Position numbers and translations under genes: made by a program. The notes below the pieces were generated by a model. That model searched no databases and was not told the DNA's origin. It saw only the letters and a program-made list of their open reading frames with translations. Shown in pieces: positions 18,521 to 26,201 of a stretch of DNA of 64,000 nucleotides. Each line of letters begins with the position of its first letter. Position 1 is the first letter of the stretch. Source of the stretch: Roseicitreum antarcticum (GTDB lineage: Bacteria; Pseudomonadota; Alphaproteobacteria; Rhodobacterales; Rhodobacteraceae). Location: NCBI RefSeq assembly GCF_014681765.1, contig NZ_CP061498.1, positions 2,927,501 through 2,991,500 of the forward strand, in the 5' to 3' direction.

Positions 18521-19129
18521 GTGAGCCAGCCGCCCACCGACATCGAAGCCTTGATCGCGCTTATGGCGCGGCTGCCCGGGCTGGGCCCGCGCTCAGCCCG
18601 GCGTGCGGTGCTGCACCTGATCCGCAAACGCGGGCAGGTCATGCTGCCGCTCGCTACCGCAATGGCCGAGGTCGCGCGCAGCGTCCAGGAATGCGGGCGC
18701 TGCGGCAACCTGTCCTCGACCCCGCTTTGCCCGATCTGCACCGACCCGCGCCGCGAGGGGGCGGAGATCTGCGTCGTCGAAGACATCGCCGACCTCTGGG
18801 CGATGGAACGCGGCGGGTCGTTTCGTGGGCGCTATCACGTTCTGGGCGGCACTTTGTCGGCACTCGATGCCGTGGGGCCGGAAGATCTGCGCATCCCCGC
18901 GCTGGTGGGCCGCATCAACGATGAGGGGGTTTCAGAGGTGATCCTGGCCCTCAACGCCACGGTCGATGGTCAGACCACGGCGCATTATATCCAGGATGCG
19001 CTGGCCCTGACCGGCGTGCGCATAAGCGCGCTGGCGCAGGGCGTACCCATGGGCGGTGAACTGGACTTTCTGGACGACGGTACGATCTCTGCCGCCTTGA
19101 AGGCTCGAAAGATCATCCCAGGGGCGTGA
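18521..19129 (+). CDS. recR: Recombination mediator protein RecR
   Basis: RecR works with RecF and RecO to load RecA at gaps. The 202-residue product has the helix-hairpin-helix region [18 protein letters not shown], a four-Cys zinc finger ([16 protein letters not shown]) and the Toprim segment [19 protein letters not shown]. The start is GTG at 18521, 4 bp after the ybaB stop; this is the only start that leaves the family's N-terminus intact. Confidence 0.96.
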   Translation: MSQPPTDIEALIALMARLPGLGPRSARRAVLHLIRKRGQVMLPLATAMAEVARSVQECGRCGNLSSTPLCPICTDPRREGAEICVVEDIADLWAMERGGSFRGRYHVLGGTLSALDAVGPEDLRIPALVGRINDEGVSEVILALNATVDGQTTAHYIQDALALTGVRISALAQGVPMGGELDFLDDGTISAALKARKIIPGA

Positions 19130-19178
19130 CTCGCGGCAAAAACGAACCCGCAGGAACGATGCCGGAGAGAAAACAAAA

Positions 19179-19205
19179 GGCGCCTTCCGACCTGCGGAAA
19201 GCGCC
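19179..19205 (-). terminator. Probable terminator for the ABC exporter gene
   Basis: GGCGC-TTCCG pairs with CGGAA-GCGCC around a short loop, with one mismatch. On the minus strand it is followed by CTTTTGTTTTCTC, a U-rich tail, so it suits the minus-strand exporter gene whose stop lies about 170 bp away. A second small hairpin (CCCATAC/GTATGGG) lies at about 19216-19235. The rest of the interval between recR and the exporter shows no gene. Confidence 0.55.
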
Positions 19206-19371
19206 CCTGTCGCTGCCCATACATCTGCGTATGGGAAAGAAATGCCCGCATGCTCTGCCCCGGATCGCTGTTGCGCGCGATTTACCCTTACCGAATCAGA
19301 ATCAATTTAGGGGTCTCGTGTCAACACTTTTTTAAGGAGTGAGGCAAATACTGCGAAAACCTGGGTAAGGG

Positions 19372-21180
19372 TCACGCCGCCGCCATGCCTTCGGTGAACT
19401 GCAGCCGCGCCAGCCGGGCATAGAGGCCCCCGGCCGATACCAGCTCATCATGCGTGCCGGTCGCCACGATTTGCCCGCCCTCGAATACCAGAATGCGGTC
19501 GGCCTGTTTGACCGTCGCCAGCCGGTGCGCGACGATCAAGGTCGTGCGTTCGTGCGCCAGCTTCTCTACCGCGGTCTGAACGGCACGTTCCGATTCCGCG
19601 TCCAGCGCTGATGTCGCCTCGTCCAGCAGAAGGATCGGCGCGTCGCGCAAGATGGCGCGGGCAATGGCGACACGCTGTTTCTGACCGCCTGACAGCATCA
19701 CGCCGCGTTCGCCCAGTTGGGTTTGATACCCTTCGGGCAGGGCGGTCAGGAAGTCATGCGCGGCGGCGGCGCGGGCGGCAGCCTCTACCTCGGCATCGCT
19801 GGCGGCCATATTGCCAAAGCGGATATTGTCCATGGCCGATGTCGCAAAGATCACCGGGTCCTGCGGTACCAGGGCAATCGCCTGCCGAAAGTCGGCGCGC
19901 GCCATGTCGCGCAGGTCAATCCCGTCGATGCGGATCGCGCCCGAAATCGGGTCATAGAACCGCTGCAACAGCTGGATGATGGTCGATTTCCCCGCACCTG
20001 AAGGGCCGACCAGCGCCACGGTTTCCCCCGGTGCGACGGTAAGCGTCACCCCGTTCAGCGCCTGCTGCCCGGGCCGCGTCGGATAGTGGAAGCCGACGTT
20101 GTCAAACTGCACCTCGCCGCGCACCGGGCGGGGCAGGGCGCGGGGCGCTTCGGGATCTTGGACATCGTCGATGGTCTGCAACAGCTCTACCAGCCGTTCA
20201 GTCGCGCCTGCGGCACGTTGCAGTTCCGACCAGATTTCCGACAGCGCGCCAACCGACCCGGCAACAATCACCGCATAGATCACGAATTGCACGAGCTCGC
20301 CCGGGGTCATCACCCCGCTGCGTACGTCGTTTGCGCCGATCCACAGCGTTCCGACAATGCCGGTGAATACCAGGAAAATCACGATCATCGTCATCAGCGC
20401 CCGCGTGCCGATGCGGCGGCGCGCCACTTCAAAGCTGCGTTCGGTCACCGTGTCGAATCGCCTGCGGCTTGCGGCTTCATGCGTGAAGGCCTGCACCGTC
20501 TGGACCGAGCTCAACGCCTCCGAGGCATTGCCCGAACTCGCCGCGATCCAGTCCTGATTTTCGCGGCTCAGGGCGCGTAACCGCCGCCCCATGACCACGA
20601 TCGGCACGATCACTGCGGGCACCAGCAGCAGCACGAAGCCCGTAAGCTTGGGCGAGGTCAGCATGAGCAGCACCAGCCCGCCGATCAACATCAGCGCATT
20701 GCGCAGTGCGATGGATACCGACGACCCGATGACAGACTGGATCAGTGTCGTGTCGGTGGTCAGGCGGGACAGCACCTCACCCGTCATGATCTTCTCATAA
20801 AAACTGGGGCTTTTATCGATCACCCGGGCAAACAACGCCTTGCGAATATCCGCCACGATGCGTTCGCCCAGCCGTGTTACAAGATAGTAGCGCACCCCGG
20901 TTCCCAGCGCCAGCAGGCCCGCGATCAGCATTGCGGCGCCGAAATACTGGTTCAGCAGCACCATATCGCGCGCTTCGAACCCATCGACCACGCGGCGCGC
21001 GGCCAAGGGTAAAGTCAGCGAGATCATTGCGGTGGCGATCAGCGCCACAATCGCCGCGATCAGCAGGGCGCGGTAGGGTCGGACAAACGGCCAAAGCCCC
21101 TGCAATGCGCCGATCTTCTTGGATTTGGCCCGTTGGTCGGCCGCTGCGGCATTTGTGTCGGTCATTCTGGTCCCATCCAC
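19372..21180 (-). CDS. ABC exporter, fused permease and ATPase (MsbA-like)
   Basis: This 602-residue half-transporter has a six-helix membrane domain (residues ~35-320) followed by one nucleotide-binding domain. The latter has Walker A GPSGAGKST, the signature LSGGQKQRVAIARA, Walker B ILLLDEATSALD and the H-loop IVAHRLATV. It is type IV/ABCB and works as a homodimer or a heterodimer, exporting lipids, drugs or peptides; the substrate cannot be told. The start at 21180 is tentative: an in-frame ATG at 21165 (MTDTNAAAAD) is better spaced from a GGGA site. It is divergent from uspA. Confidence 0.92.
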   Translation of the reverse strand: MDGTRMTDTNAAAADQRAKSKKIGALQGLWPFVRPYRALLIAAIVALIATAMISLTLPLAARRVVDGFEARDMVLLNQYFGAAMLIAGLLALGTGVRYYLVTRLGERIVADIRKALFARVIDKSPSFYEKIMTGEVLSRLTTDTTLIQSVIGSSVSIALRNALMLIGGLVLLMLTSPKLTGFVLLLVPAVIVPIVVMGRRLRALSRENQDWIAASSGNASEALSSVQTVQAFTHEAASRRRFDTVTERSFEVARRRIGTRALMTMIVIFLVFTGIVGTLWIGANDVRSGVMTPGELVQFVIYAVIVAGSVGALSEIWSELQRAAGATERLVELLQTIDDVQDPEAPRALPRPVRGEVQFDNVGFHYPTRPGQQALNGVTLTVAPGETVALVGPSGAGKSTIIQLLQRFYDPISGAIRIDGIDLRDMARADFRQAIALVPQDPVIFATSAMDNIRFGNMAASDAEVEAAARAAAAHDFLTALPEGYQTQLGERGVMLSGGQKQRVAIARAILRDAPILLLDEATSALDAESERAVQTAVEKLAHERTTLIVAHRLATVKQADRILVFEGGQIVATGTHDELVSAGGLYARLARLQFTEGMAAA

Positions 21181-21476
21181 TCCCCGACATTTCGTTTAGG
21201 CGACCGGGCGCGCGGCGGCAAGGCCGTGGGGGCGCAATTCCAATTTGCCGCAGGCGATATATGCGTGAATGCGATTGTGACGGTTTCATCAATCGTGGCA
21301 AGAAAAACAGGACAAGTGGCGATCAAGCGCGCAATAATTTCATTTTGGGTGGGTTTGGCGCGGTATTTTTCGAAAATCCTTCGAATCATGGCAGAAAAAG
21401 GGCAGTTTTTGCGGGAGTTTTGCGCAATGATTCATGCAGCCGTCACATAAGGCGGCCCAACTGGGGAGAACATTTG

Positions 21477-21911
21477 ATGTCGGATCTATTTTTGATTGCC
21501 GTTGATGGCAGTGACGCGGGAAAGCGCGCGCTGGCCTTCGGCGCCGCCCGCGCACAGGCCGGCGGCGCGCGGGTTTTGCTGGCGCATGTGCTGGAATGGT
21601 CGCCGTATTCCTTTCTCACGCGTGAGGAATTGGCCGAGCGGCACATGCGCCGCGAACAGGAAATGGCCCGCGCCGATGCCGCGTTTCTGGCGCCGCGCAA
21701 GGCGGAACTGGCAGCGCTTGGGCTCAGCGTCGAAACTGTAATCCGTTACGGGCATGTCGCCGACGCCCTGTGCGACATCGCCAAGGAGCATGCTGCAACG
21801 CAGGTTTTCGTCGGACGGACCGGGCAGGCCGGGGTGACCGCGCGGCTGTTCGGCTCGGTCGCGGGTACCCTGTCGCAGATCGCACCGGTGCCCTGCACCA
21901 TCGTGCCCTGA
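21477..21911 (+). CDS. Universal stress protein (UspA family)
   Basis: This 144-residue protein is one Usp domain: MSDLFLIAVDGSDAGKRAL at the N-terminus with the nucleotide-site Asp, and a C-terminal GRTGQAGVTARLFGSVAG followed by PVPCTIVP, the G-2x-G-9x-G(S/T) ATP-binding pattern. The start at 21477 is preceded by GGGGAGAA. The frame is open for about 600 bp further upstream, but that part lies opposite the exporter gene and is not protein-like. It precedes the Na+/alanine symporter by 25 bp and is probably co-transcribed with it. Confidence 0.93.
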   Translation: MSDLFLIAVDGSDAGKRALAFGAARAQAGGARVLLAHVLEWSPYSFLTREELAERHMRREQEMARADAAFLAPRKAELAALGLSVETVIRYGHVADALCDIAKEHAATQVFVGRTGQAGVTARLFGSVAGTLSQIAPVPCTIVP

Positions 21912-21936
21912 CCGCATTTTCGCAAAGGAAAACAAG

Positions 21937-23475
21937 ATGAAGAAATTTCTCCAGGTCTTGCCGGGCGCCGTCGCGGCACTGGCCGCAACCGGCGCTGCCG
22001 CCCAGACCATCGGCGACCAGATCAACGGCATTTTCGCCGCCAGCACTGGCTGGTTCGTCGCGCTGATCTTTGCCGACCTGCCCTTGCCGGGCGTCAACAT
22101 TCCGTGGATCGTCGGCTGGCTGGTGATCGGCGCAGTAGTGTTTACCCTCTACTTCGGCTTTATCCAGTTCCGCACGCTGCGCCATTCGATCGCGCTGGTG
22201 CGGGGGGATTATTCGGACCCCAAGGACGCGGGCGAGGTCAGCCATTTCCAGGCACTCGCCACGGCGCTATCGGGCACAGTAGGCCTTGGCAATATCGCGG
22301 GGGTCGCGGTGGCCGTTGGCATCGGTGGCGCGGGAGCGACCTTCTGGATGATCCTTGCGGGGCTTCTGGGTATGGCGACGAAGTTCACCGAATGCACGCT
22401 GGGCGTGAAATATCGCAACGAATACCCCGATGGCACCGTATCGGGCGGCCCAATGTATTACCTGAAGAAAGGTTTCGCCGAACGTGGCCTGCCGTTGGGC
22501 GGGTTCATGGCGGTTCTGTTTTCGATCTTCTGCGTGCTGGGCGCGCTGGGGGGCGGCAACATGTTTCAGGCCAATCAGGCGCATAGCCAAATATCTTCGG
22601 TTGTCGGCGACTATCCTGGCTGGATCACCGGGCTGGTGCTGGCGGTCGTGGTCTTCGCGGTCATTGTCGGCGGCATCAAATCCATTGCGCAGGTCACTGA
22701 AAAAGTGGTTCCGTTGATGGGCGTACTTTATGTCGGCTCCTCGCTGGTCATTCTGGCCATGAACGCCGATATGATCCTCTGGGCCTTTGGCCAGATCTTT
22801 GCGGGCGCTTTCACCGGGCTTGGTGTGACGGGCGGCATTGTCGGCGCGATCATCCAAGGCTTCCGCCGCGCCGCGTTTTCGAACGAGGCGGGGATCGGGT
22901 CAGCGCCCATCGCGCATTCAGCGGTCCGTACGAAGGAACCCGTGACCGAAGGGCTGGTCGCCCTGCTGGAGCCGTTTATCGACACAGTGATTATCTGCAC
23001 CATGACCGCGCTGGTCATCGTTATCACCGGGCAGCTGCTGCAGGATGCGAACGGCATGTACATTCTGAACGATCTGGGCCGGATTGCCACGGCGGATGAG
23101 GTAAGCGGTGTCGCCCTGACGTCGGCGGCGTTCGGGTCGGCGATTTCATGGTTCCCTTATGTGCTGGTGGTGGCAGTGGTGCTGTTTGCCTTCTCCACCA
23201 TGATCACATGGTCTTACTATGGTCTTAAGGCCTGGACCTACATGTTCGGTGAGGGCAAGAAAATCGAGCTGACCTTCAAGCTGATCTTCTGCTTCTTCAT
23301 CATTGTCGGCGCGGCCTCCAGTCTGGATGCCGTGCTCGACTTTTCGGATGCTGCATTGTTTGCGATGGGCGTGGTCAACGTGATCGGGCTCTATCTGCTG
23401 ATGCCGATCGTCAAGCGTGAGCTGAACAGCTACCTTGGCCGATTGGAATCGGGCGAGATCCGCAAGTTCAAGTAA
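21937..23475 (+). CDS. Sodium:alanine symporter, AGCS family
   Basis: This 512-residue protein is an alanine/glycine:cation symporter with about 11 membrane segments. Family marks are TALSGTVGLGNIAGVAVAV, KFTECTLGVKYRNEY, SGGPMYYLKKGF and GFRRAAFSNEAGIGSAPIAH. The first ~22 residues look like a signal peptide (ending GAAAQT), which is seen in several proteobacterial members. It imports alanine, glycine or a similar small amino acid with Na+. It follows a uspA gene on the same strand. A stem-loop follows the stop. Confidence 0.94.
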   Translation: MKKFLQVLPGAVAALAATGAAAQTIGDQINGIFAASTGWFVALIFADLPLPGVNIPWIVGWLVIGAVVFTLYFGFIQFRTLRHSIALVRGDYSDPKDAGEVSHFQALATALSGTVGLGNIAGVAVAVGIGGAGATFWMILAGLLGMATKFTECTLGVKYRNEYPDGTVSGGPMYYLKKGFAERGLPLGGFMAVLFSIFCVLGALGGGNMFQANQAHSQISSVVGDYPGWITGLVLAVVVFAVIVGGIKSIAQVTEKVVPLMGVLYVGSSLVILAMNADMILWAFGQIFAGAFTGLGVTGGIVGAIIQGFRRAAFSNEAGIGSAPIAHSAVRTKEPVTEGLVALLEPFIDTVIICTMTALVIVITGQLLQDANGMYILNDLGRIATADEVSGVALTSAAFGSAISWFPYVLVVAVVLFAFSTMITWSYYGLKAWTYMFGEGKKIELTFKLIFCFFIIVGAASSLDAVLDFSDAALFAMGVVNVIGLYLLMPIVKRELNSYLGRLESGEIRKFK

Positions 23476-23485
23476 ACCGCCACAG

Positions 23486-23512
23486 GCAGCGGCTCCGGTG
23501 CGGGGCCGCTGC
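23486..23512 (+). terminator. Stem-loop after the symporter gene
   Basis: GCAGCGGC pairs perfectly with GCCGCTGC across an 11-base loop, starting 11 bp after the symporter stop. There is no U tract, so it may be a weak terminator or an mRNA 3'-end stabiliser. Confidence 0.5.
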
Positions 23513-23518
23513 TCGCCA

Positions 23519-23576
23519 GTGTTTCGTAAAAACACGCTAACTGTTTGTTAATAAACAATGTTTCGCATGCGAAACA
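23519..23576. promoter_or_regulatory. Three consecutive inverted repeats with TGTTT/AAACA arms
   Basis: Three dyads lie side by side: GTGTTTCGTAAAAACAC (23519-23535), TGTTTGTTAATAAACA (23542-23557) and the perfect palindrome TGTTTCGCATGCGAAACA (23559-23576). Their centres are about 22 and 18 bp apart. They look like binding sites for a dimeric regulator, yet they sit between two convergent genes (symporter and rpmB), where neither promoter is expected. No regulator can be named from the sequence. Confidence 0.5.
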
Positions 23577-23599
23577 CAAGGGCCGCAAGCCATTGATAT

Positions 23600-23639
23600 C
23601 CCCGGGATTCAGGATGCTTTTGCCTGGAAAAATCCGGGG
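23600..23639. other. Possible structured RNA stem in the symporter-rpmB interval
   Basis: CCCCGGGATT (23600-23609) can pair with AATCCGGGG (23631-23639), with CAGG/CCTG forming an inner stem. Together with the three dyads upstream and the strong hairpin at 23670-23696 downstream, this interval could hold a small transcript. This is an inference from pairing only. Confidence 0.3.
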
Positions 23640-23669
23640 CCGTTCGTGCGAAACCTCTGACCAAAGAAA

Positions 23670-23696
23670 AAGGCCAGTGCGTGCTGCACTGGCCTT
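23670..23696 (-). terminator. Rho-independent terminator of rpmB
   Basis: An 11-bp perfect stem (AAGGCCAGTGC with GCACTGGCCTT) with a 5-base loop is followed on the minus strand by TTTTCTTTGG. It ends 28 bp past the rpmB stop. It is also a possible end for plus-strand RNA. Confidence 0.85.
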
Positions 23697-23723
23697 CATT
23701 CAAATCTCGAAGATACGGAAAGC

Positions 23724-24014
23724 TTACGCTGCGGCCACTTGTGCCTTTGCGATGTCTTTCTTAATTTTCAGCGCTTTGGACGAAAGTTCGTCATCCTTGG
23801 CTTTCGCCAGGAACGCATCGAAGCCGCCGCGGTGATCAACCGTGCGCAGCGCTGCAGAGGAAATCCGCAGTTTGAAGGATGCGCCCAATGCTTCGGACAT
23901 CAGCGATACGTCCTGAAGGTTCGGCAGAAAGCGGCGGCGGGTCTTGTTGTTGGCGTGGCTGACATTGTTGCCAGACATCGGGCCTTTACCGGTAAGTTCG
24001 CAGCGGCGCGACAT
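23724..24014 (-). CDS. rpmB: 50S ribosomal protein L28
   Basis: This 96-residue basic protein is ribosomal protein L28. It begins [20 protein letters not shown] and continues [14 protein letters not shown], the family signature, and has the longer C-terminal tail usual in alphaproteobacteria. It is monocistronic with its own terminator. Confidence 0.97.
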   Translation of the reverse strand: MSRRCELTGKGPMSGNNVSHANNKTRRRFLPNLQDVSLMSEALGASFKLRISSAALRTVDHRGGFDAFLAKAKDDELSSKALKIKKDIAKAQVAAA

Positions 24015-24190
24015 GATTTAATCCTCGTCTATCTGGTCCGCGGAGCGGTGCAATCCCCCCTCCGTCACGGCACGAAGACGCCACTGTCGCAGCGCCCGTC
24101 TCAATTCATCCCGCGCTGTTATGGGCAAACCGCGCCGAGGTCAAGCGATTCAGGTGGCCGTGGCGGTGGAATTGCACGGGGCCGCAGCAT

Positions 24191-25243
24191 TCAGCCGTTG
24201 GCCTTCGCATTCTGCGGCAGATGGTCGTGCAGCAACACTGTGGCCGCGCGGCCGGGTGTTGTCGCGCCCGCAGCGACTTCGGCGCCCAGCGTCTCCAGCG
24301 CCGCGCGTGCCTCGGGCGTGTTCAGCCGCGCCAAAAGGCCCTGCCGTACCTCGTCCATGAACCAGTGGCGGGCCTGCGCAGCGCGGCGGGTGTCCCAATG
24401 GCCATTGTCGCGCCGCCAGTCGGTCAGCGCACGGATCGCCTCCCATACCTGAGCCAGCCCGGACACTGCGGTCTGCCGTCCTGCAATTGCCTGACTTTTG
24501 GCCGTTTCTTCGTCATGCAGCGCCGACACTGTCATCGCCCTGGGATAGCCCTCGGGGTCTTGCGGGCTGCGGCGCAGCAGGCGCAGGGCCCCCGCATAAT
24601 CGGCGCAGGTGCGGTTCGCCGCTGCCTTCAGATCGCCGTCTGCCTTGTTGACCAGAATCATGTCGGCGACTTCCATGATGCCGCGCTTGACGCCCTGCAA
24701 CTCATCCCCGCCCGCCGGCGCGAGGAGGAGCAAGAAGACATCTGATACCTCGGCCACCACCGTTTCTGATTGGCCGACGCCCACGGTTTCGATCAGCACC
24801 ACGTCGAAATCAGCCGCTTCGCACAGCGCCACGGCGTCGCGGGTCCGGCGCGCCACCCCGCCCAGATGCGTCTGGCTGGGCGAGGGGCGGATGAACGCGC
24901 GCGGGTCGCGCGACAGCCGCTCCATCCGCGTCTTGTCGCCCAGAATCGACCCGCCGGTGCGCGCGCTGGATGGATCCACCGCCAGCACGGCGACCCGCAG
25001 ACCCTGCGCGGTCAGCATCAGGCCAAAGCTTTCGATGAAGGTCGATTTGCCCACCCCCGGCGTGCCCGACAGCCCGATGCGCAGCGCCTGCCGGTCGGGC
25101 GCGGCCCGCGTCAGCGCCTCCAGCAGCAGCATCGCGGTTTCGCGGTGATCAACCCGCCGACTTTCGACCAGCGTGATGGCGCGCGCCAGCATGCGCCGGT
25201 CCCCTTCAAGGATTTTACTGGCCAGCGCGGCAGTATCCACCAT
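24191..25243 (-). CDS. meaB: Methylmalonyl-CoA mutase-associated GTPase MeaB
   Basis: MeaB (ArgK family) is a G3E GTPase that protects and loads adenosylcobalamin in methylmalonyl-CoA mutase. The 350-residue protein has the P-loop GLSGTPGVGKSTFIE, AVLAVDPSSARTGGSILGDK, VLIETVGVGQSE (Walker B/switch region) and the base-recognition motif NKAD. Cobalamin-dependent mutase genes are not adjacent in this window, but the nearby cobO-cobQ show that the organism makes the cofactor. It could serve the related ethylmalonyl-CoA mutase as well. Confidence 0.94.
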   Translation of the reverse strand: MVDTAALASKILEGDRRMLARAITLVESRRVDHRETAMLLLEALTRAAPDRQALRIGLSGTPGVGKSTFIESFGLMLTAQGLRVAVLAVDPSSARTGGSILGDKTRMERLSRDPRAFIRPSPSQTHLGGVARRTRDAVALCEAADFDVVLIETVGVGQSETVVAEVSDVFLLLLAPAGGDELQGVKRGIMEVADMILVNKADGDLKAAANRTCADYAGALRLLRRSPQDPEGYPRAMTVSALHDEETAKSQAIAGRQTAVSGLAQVWEAIRALTDWRRDNGHWDTRRAAQARHWFMDEVRQGLLARLNTPEARAALETLGAEVAAGATTPGRAATVLLHDHLPQNAKANG

Positions 25244-25384
25244 ATCGTCCCCCTATATGCTGCCCCGCCCCTAAACGAGGTAGGGGGTTTTCAGTGCCAC
25301 GCCGGGCGTTTTGGTGCAATCGTGTTTACCATGCATTAGGGGTTTGACGGGTAGAAGTGGGGCGACCGGAATGGAAAGGCACGC

Positions 25385-26131
25385 ATGAAACGACCCGCGC
25401 TGTACCTATTGCTGTGGCTGATCGGCGCCATCGTGATTGCGCTGCCGGGTGCCGGTGCCGCGCAGACGGACCCCGGCACGGTGTTTCGCTTCGATGTAAC
25501 CGTCTTTGGCCTGCGCGTCGGTACCTTGACGGTCAGTGCCGCGCATGATGGGCGCAGCTACGCGGCCTCGGGCCTTGTCGAATCGCGCGGGCTGGTGGGG
25601 GCGACGCGTCGGCTGGTGGTGCGCGGGCGGGCCACCGGCGTCGTGCGTGCGGGCGGGTTGATCCCGCAGGCGTATGAGGGGCATGTCAGCAGCCGCCGTA
25701 CAAACCGCAGTGTCAGCATCGCCTTTGATCCGCGCGGTCCCACCCGCGTGGATAGCGATACGCCACAGCCTGCGGGCGCGCCGCCGCTGGACCTGGCGCT
25801 GCATCGCGGCGCGGTTGATCCGTTGACCGCGCTTTATGGCAACCTTCGCCCGCAACCGCGCGATCAGGCCTGCAACAAGGCGGTCGATGTGTTCGACGGC
25901 CAGTATCGCCGCCGCGCCGTGATCGGCCCCCCGCAGCCCCGGCCCGACGGCGGGTTTCGCTGCGCCGCCCAGTATGAACGCGTGGCGGGCTATACCGCGC
26001 GCGAACTGGAAAACCCGCCGGACATGGGGCTGTTGATCGACTTTGAAGTGTTGGAGGGAAATCAGGCGCAGGTCTCGGCGGTAACCGTGACAACGCCGCG
26101 CGGCCGCGTAGATTTCGCCCGGGCTGAGTGA
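25385..26131 (+). CDS. DUF3108 domain-containing secreted protein
   Basis: This 248-residue protein starts with a signal peptide (LYLLLWLIGAIVIALPGAGA, then AQT). The mature part matches DUF3108: VFRFDVTVFGLRVGTLTVSA, SSRRTNRSVSIAFDP, LYGNLRPQPRDQACNKAVDVFDG and a C-terminal VSAVTVTTPRGRVDF. It is predicted to be periplasmic, and its fold is probably beta-rich. The function of the domain is unknown. It lies 70 bp upstream of hrpB on the same strand. Confidence 0.85.
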   Translation: MKRPALYLLLWLIGAIVIALPGAGAAQTDPGTVFRFDVTVFGLRVGTLTVSAAHDGRSYAASGLVESRGLVGATRRLVVRGRATGVVRAGGLIPQAYEGHVSSRRTNRSVSIAFDPRGPTRVDSDTPQPAGAPPLDLALHRGAVDPLTALYGNLRPQPRDQACNKAVDVFDGQYRRRAVIGPPQPRPDGGFRCAAQYERVAGYTARELENPPDMGLLIDFEVLEGNQAQVSAVTVTTPRGRVDFARAE

Positions 26132-26201
26132 AGGGGCAGGCTTGCGCGGGCGCCGCGCTTGGGGCTGGAAACCCACAGCGCTGCGCCGCATAACGGGCGG
26201 T

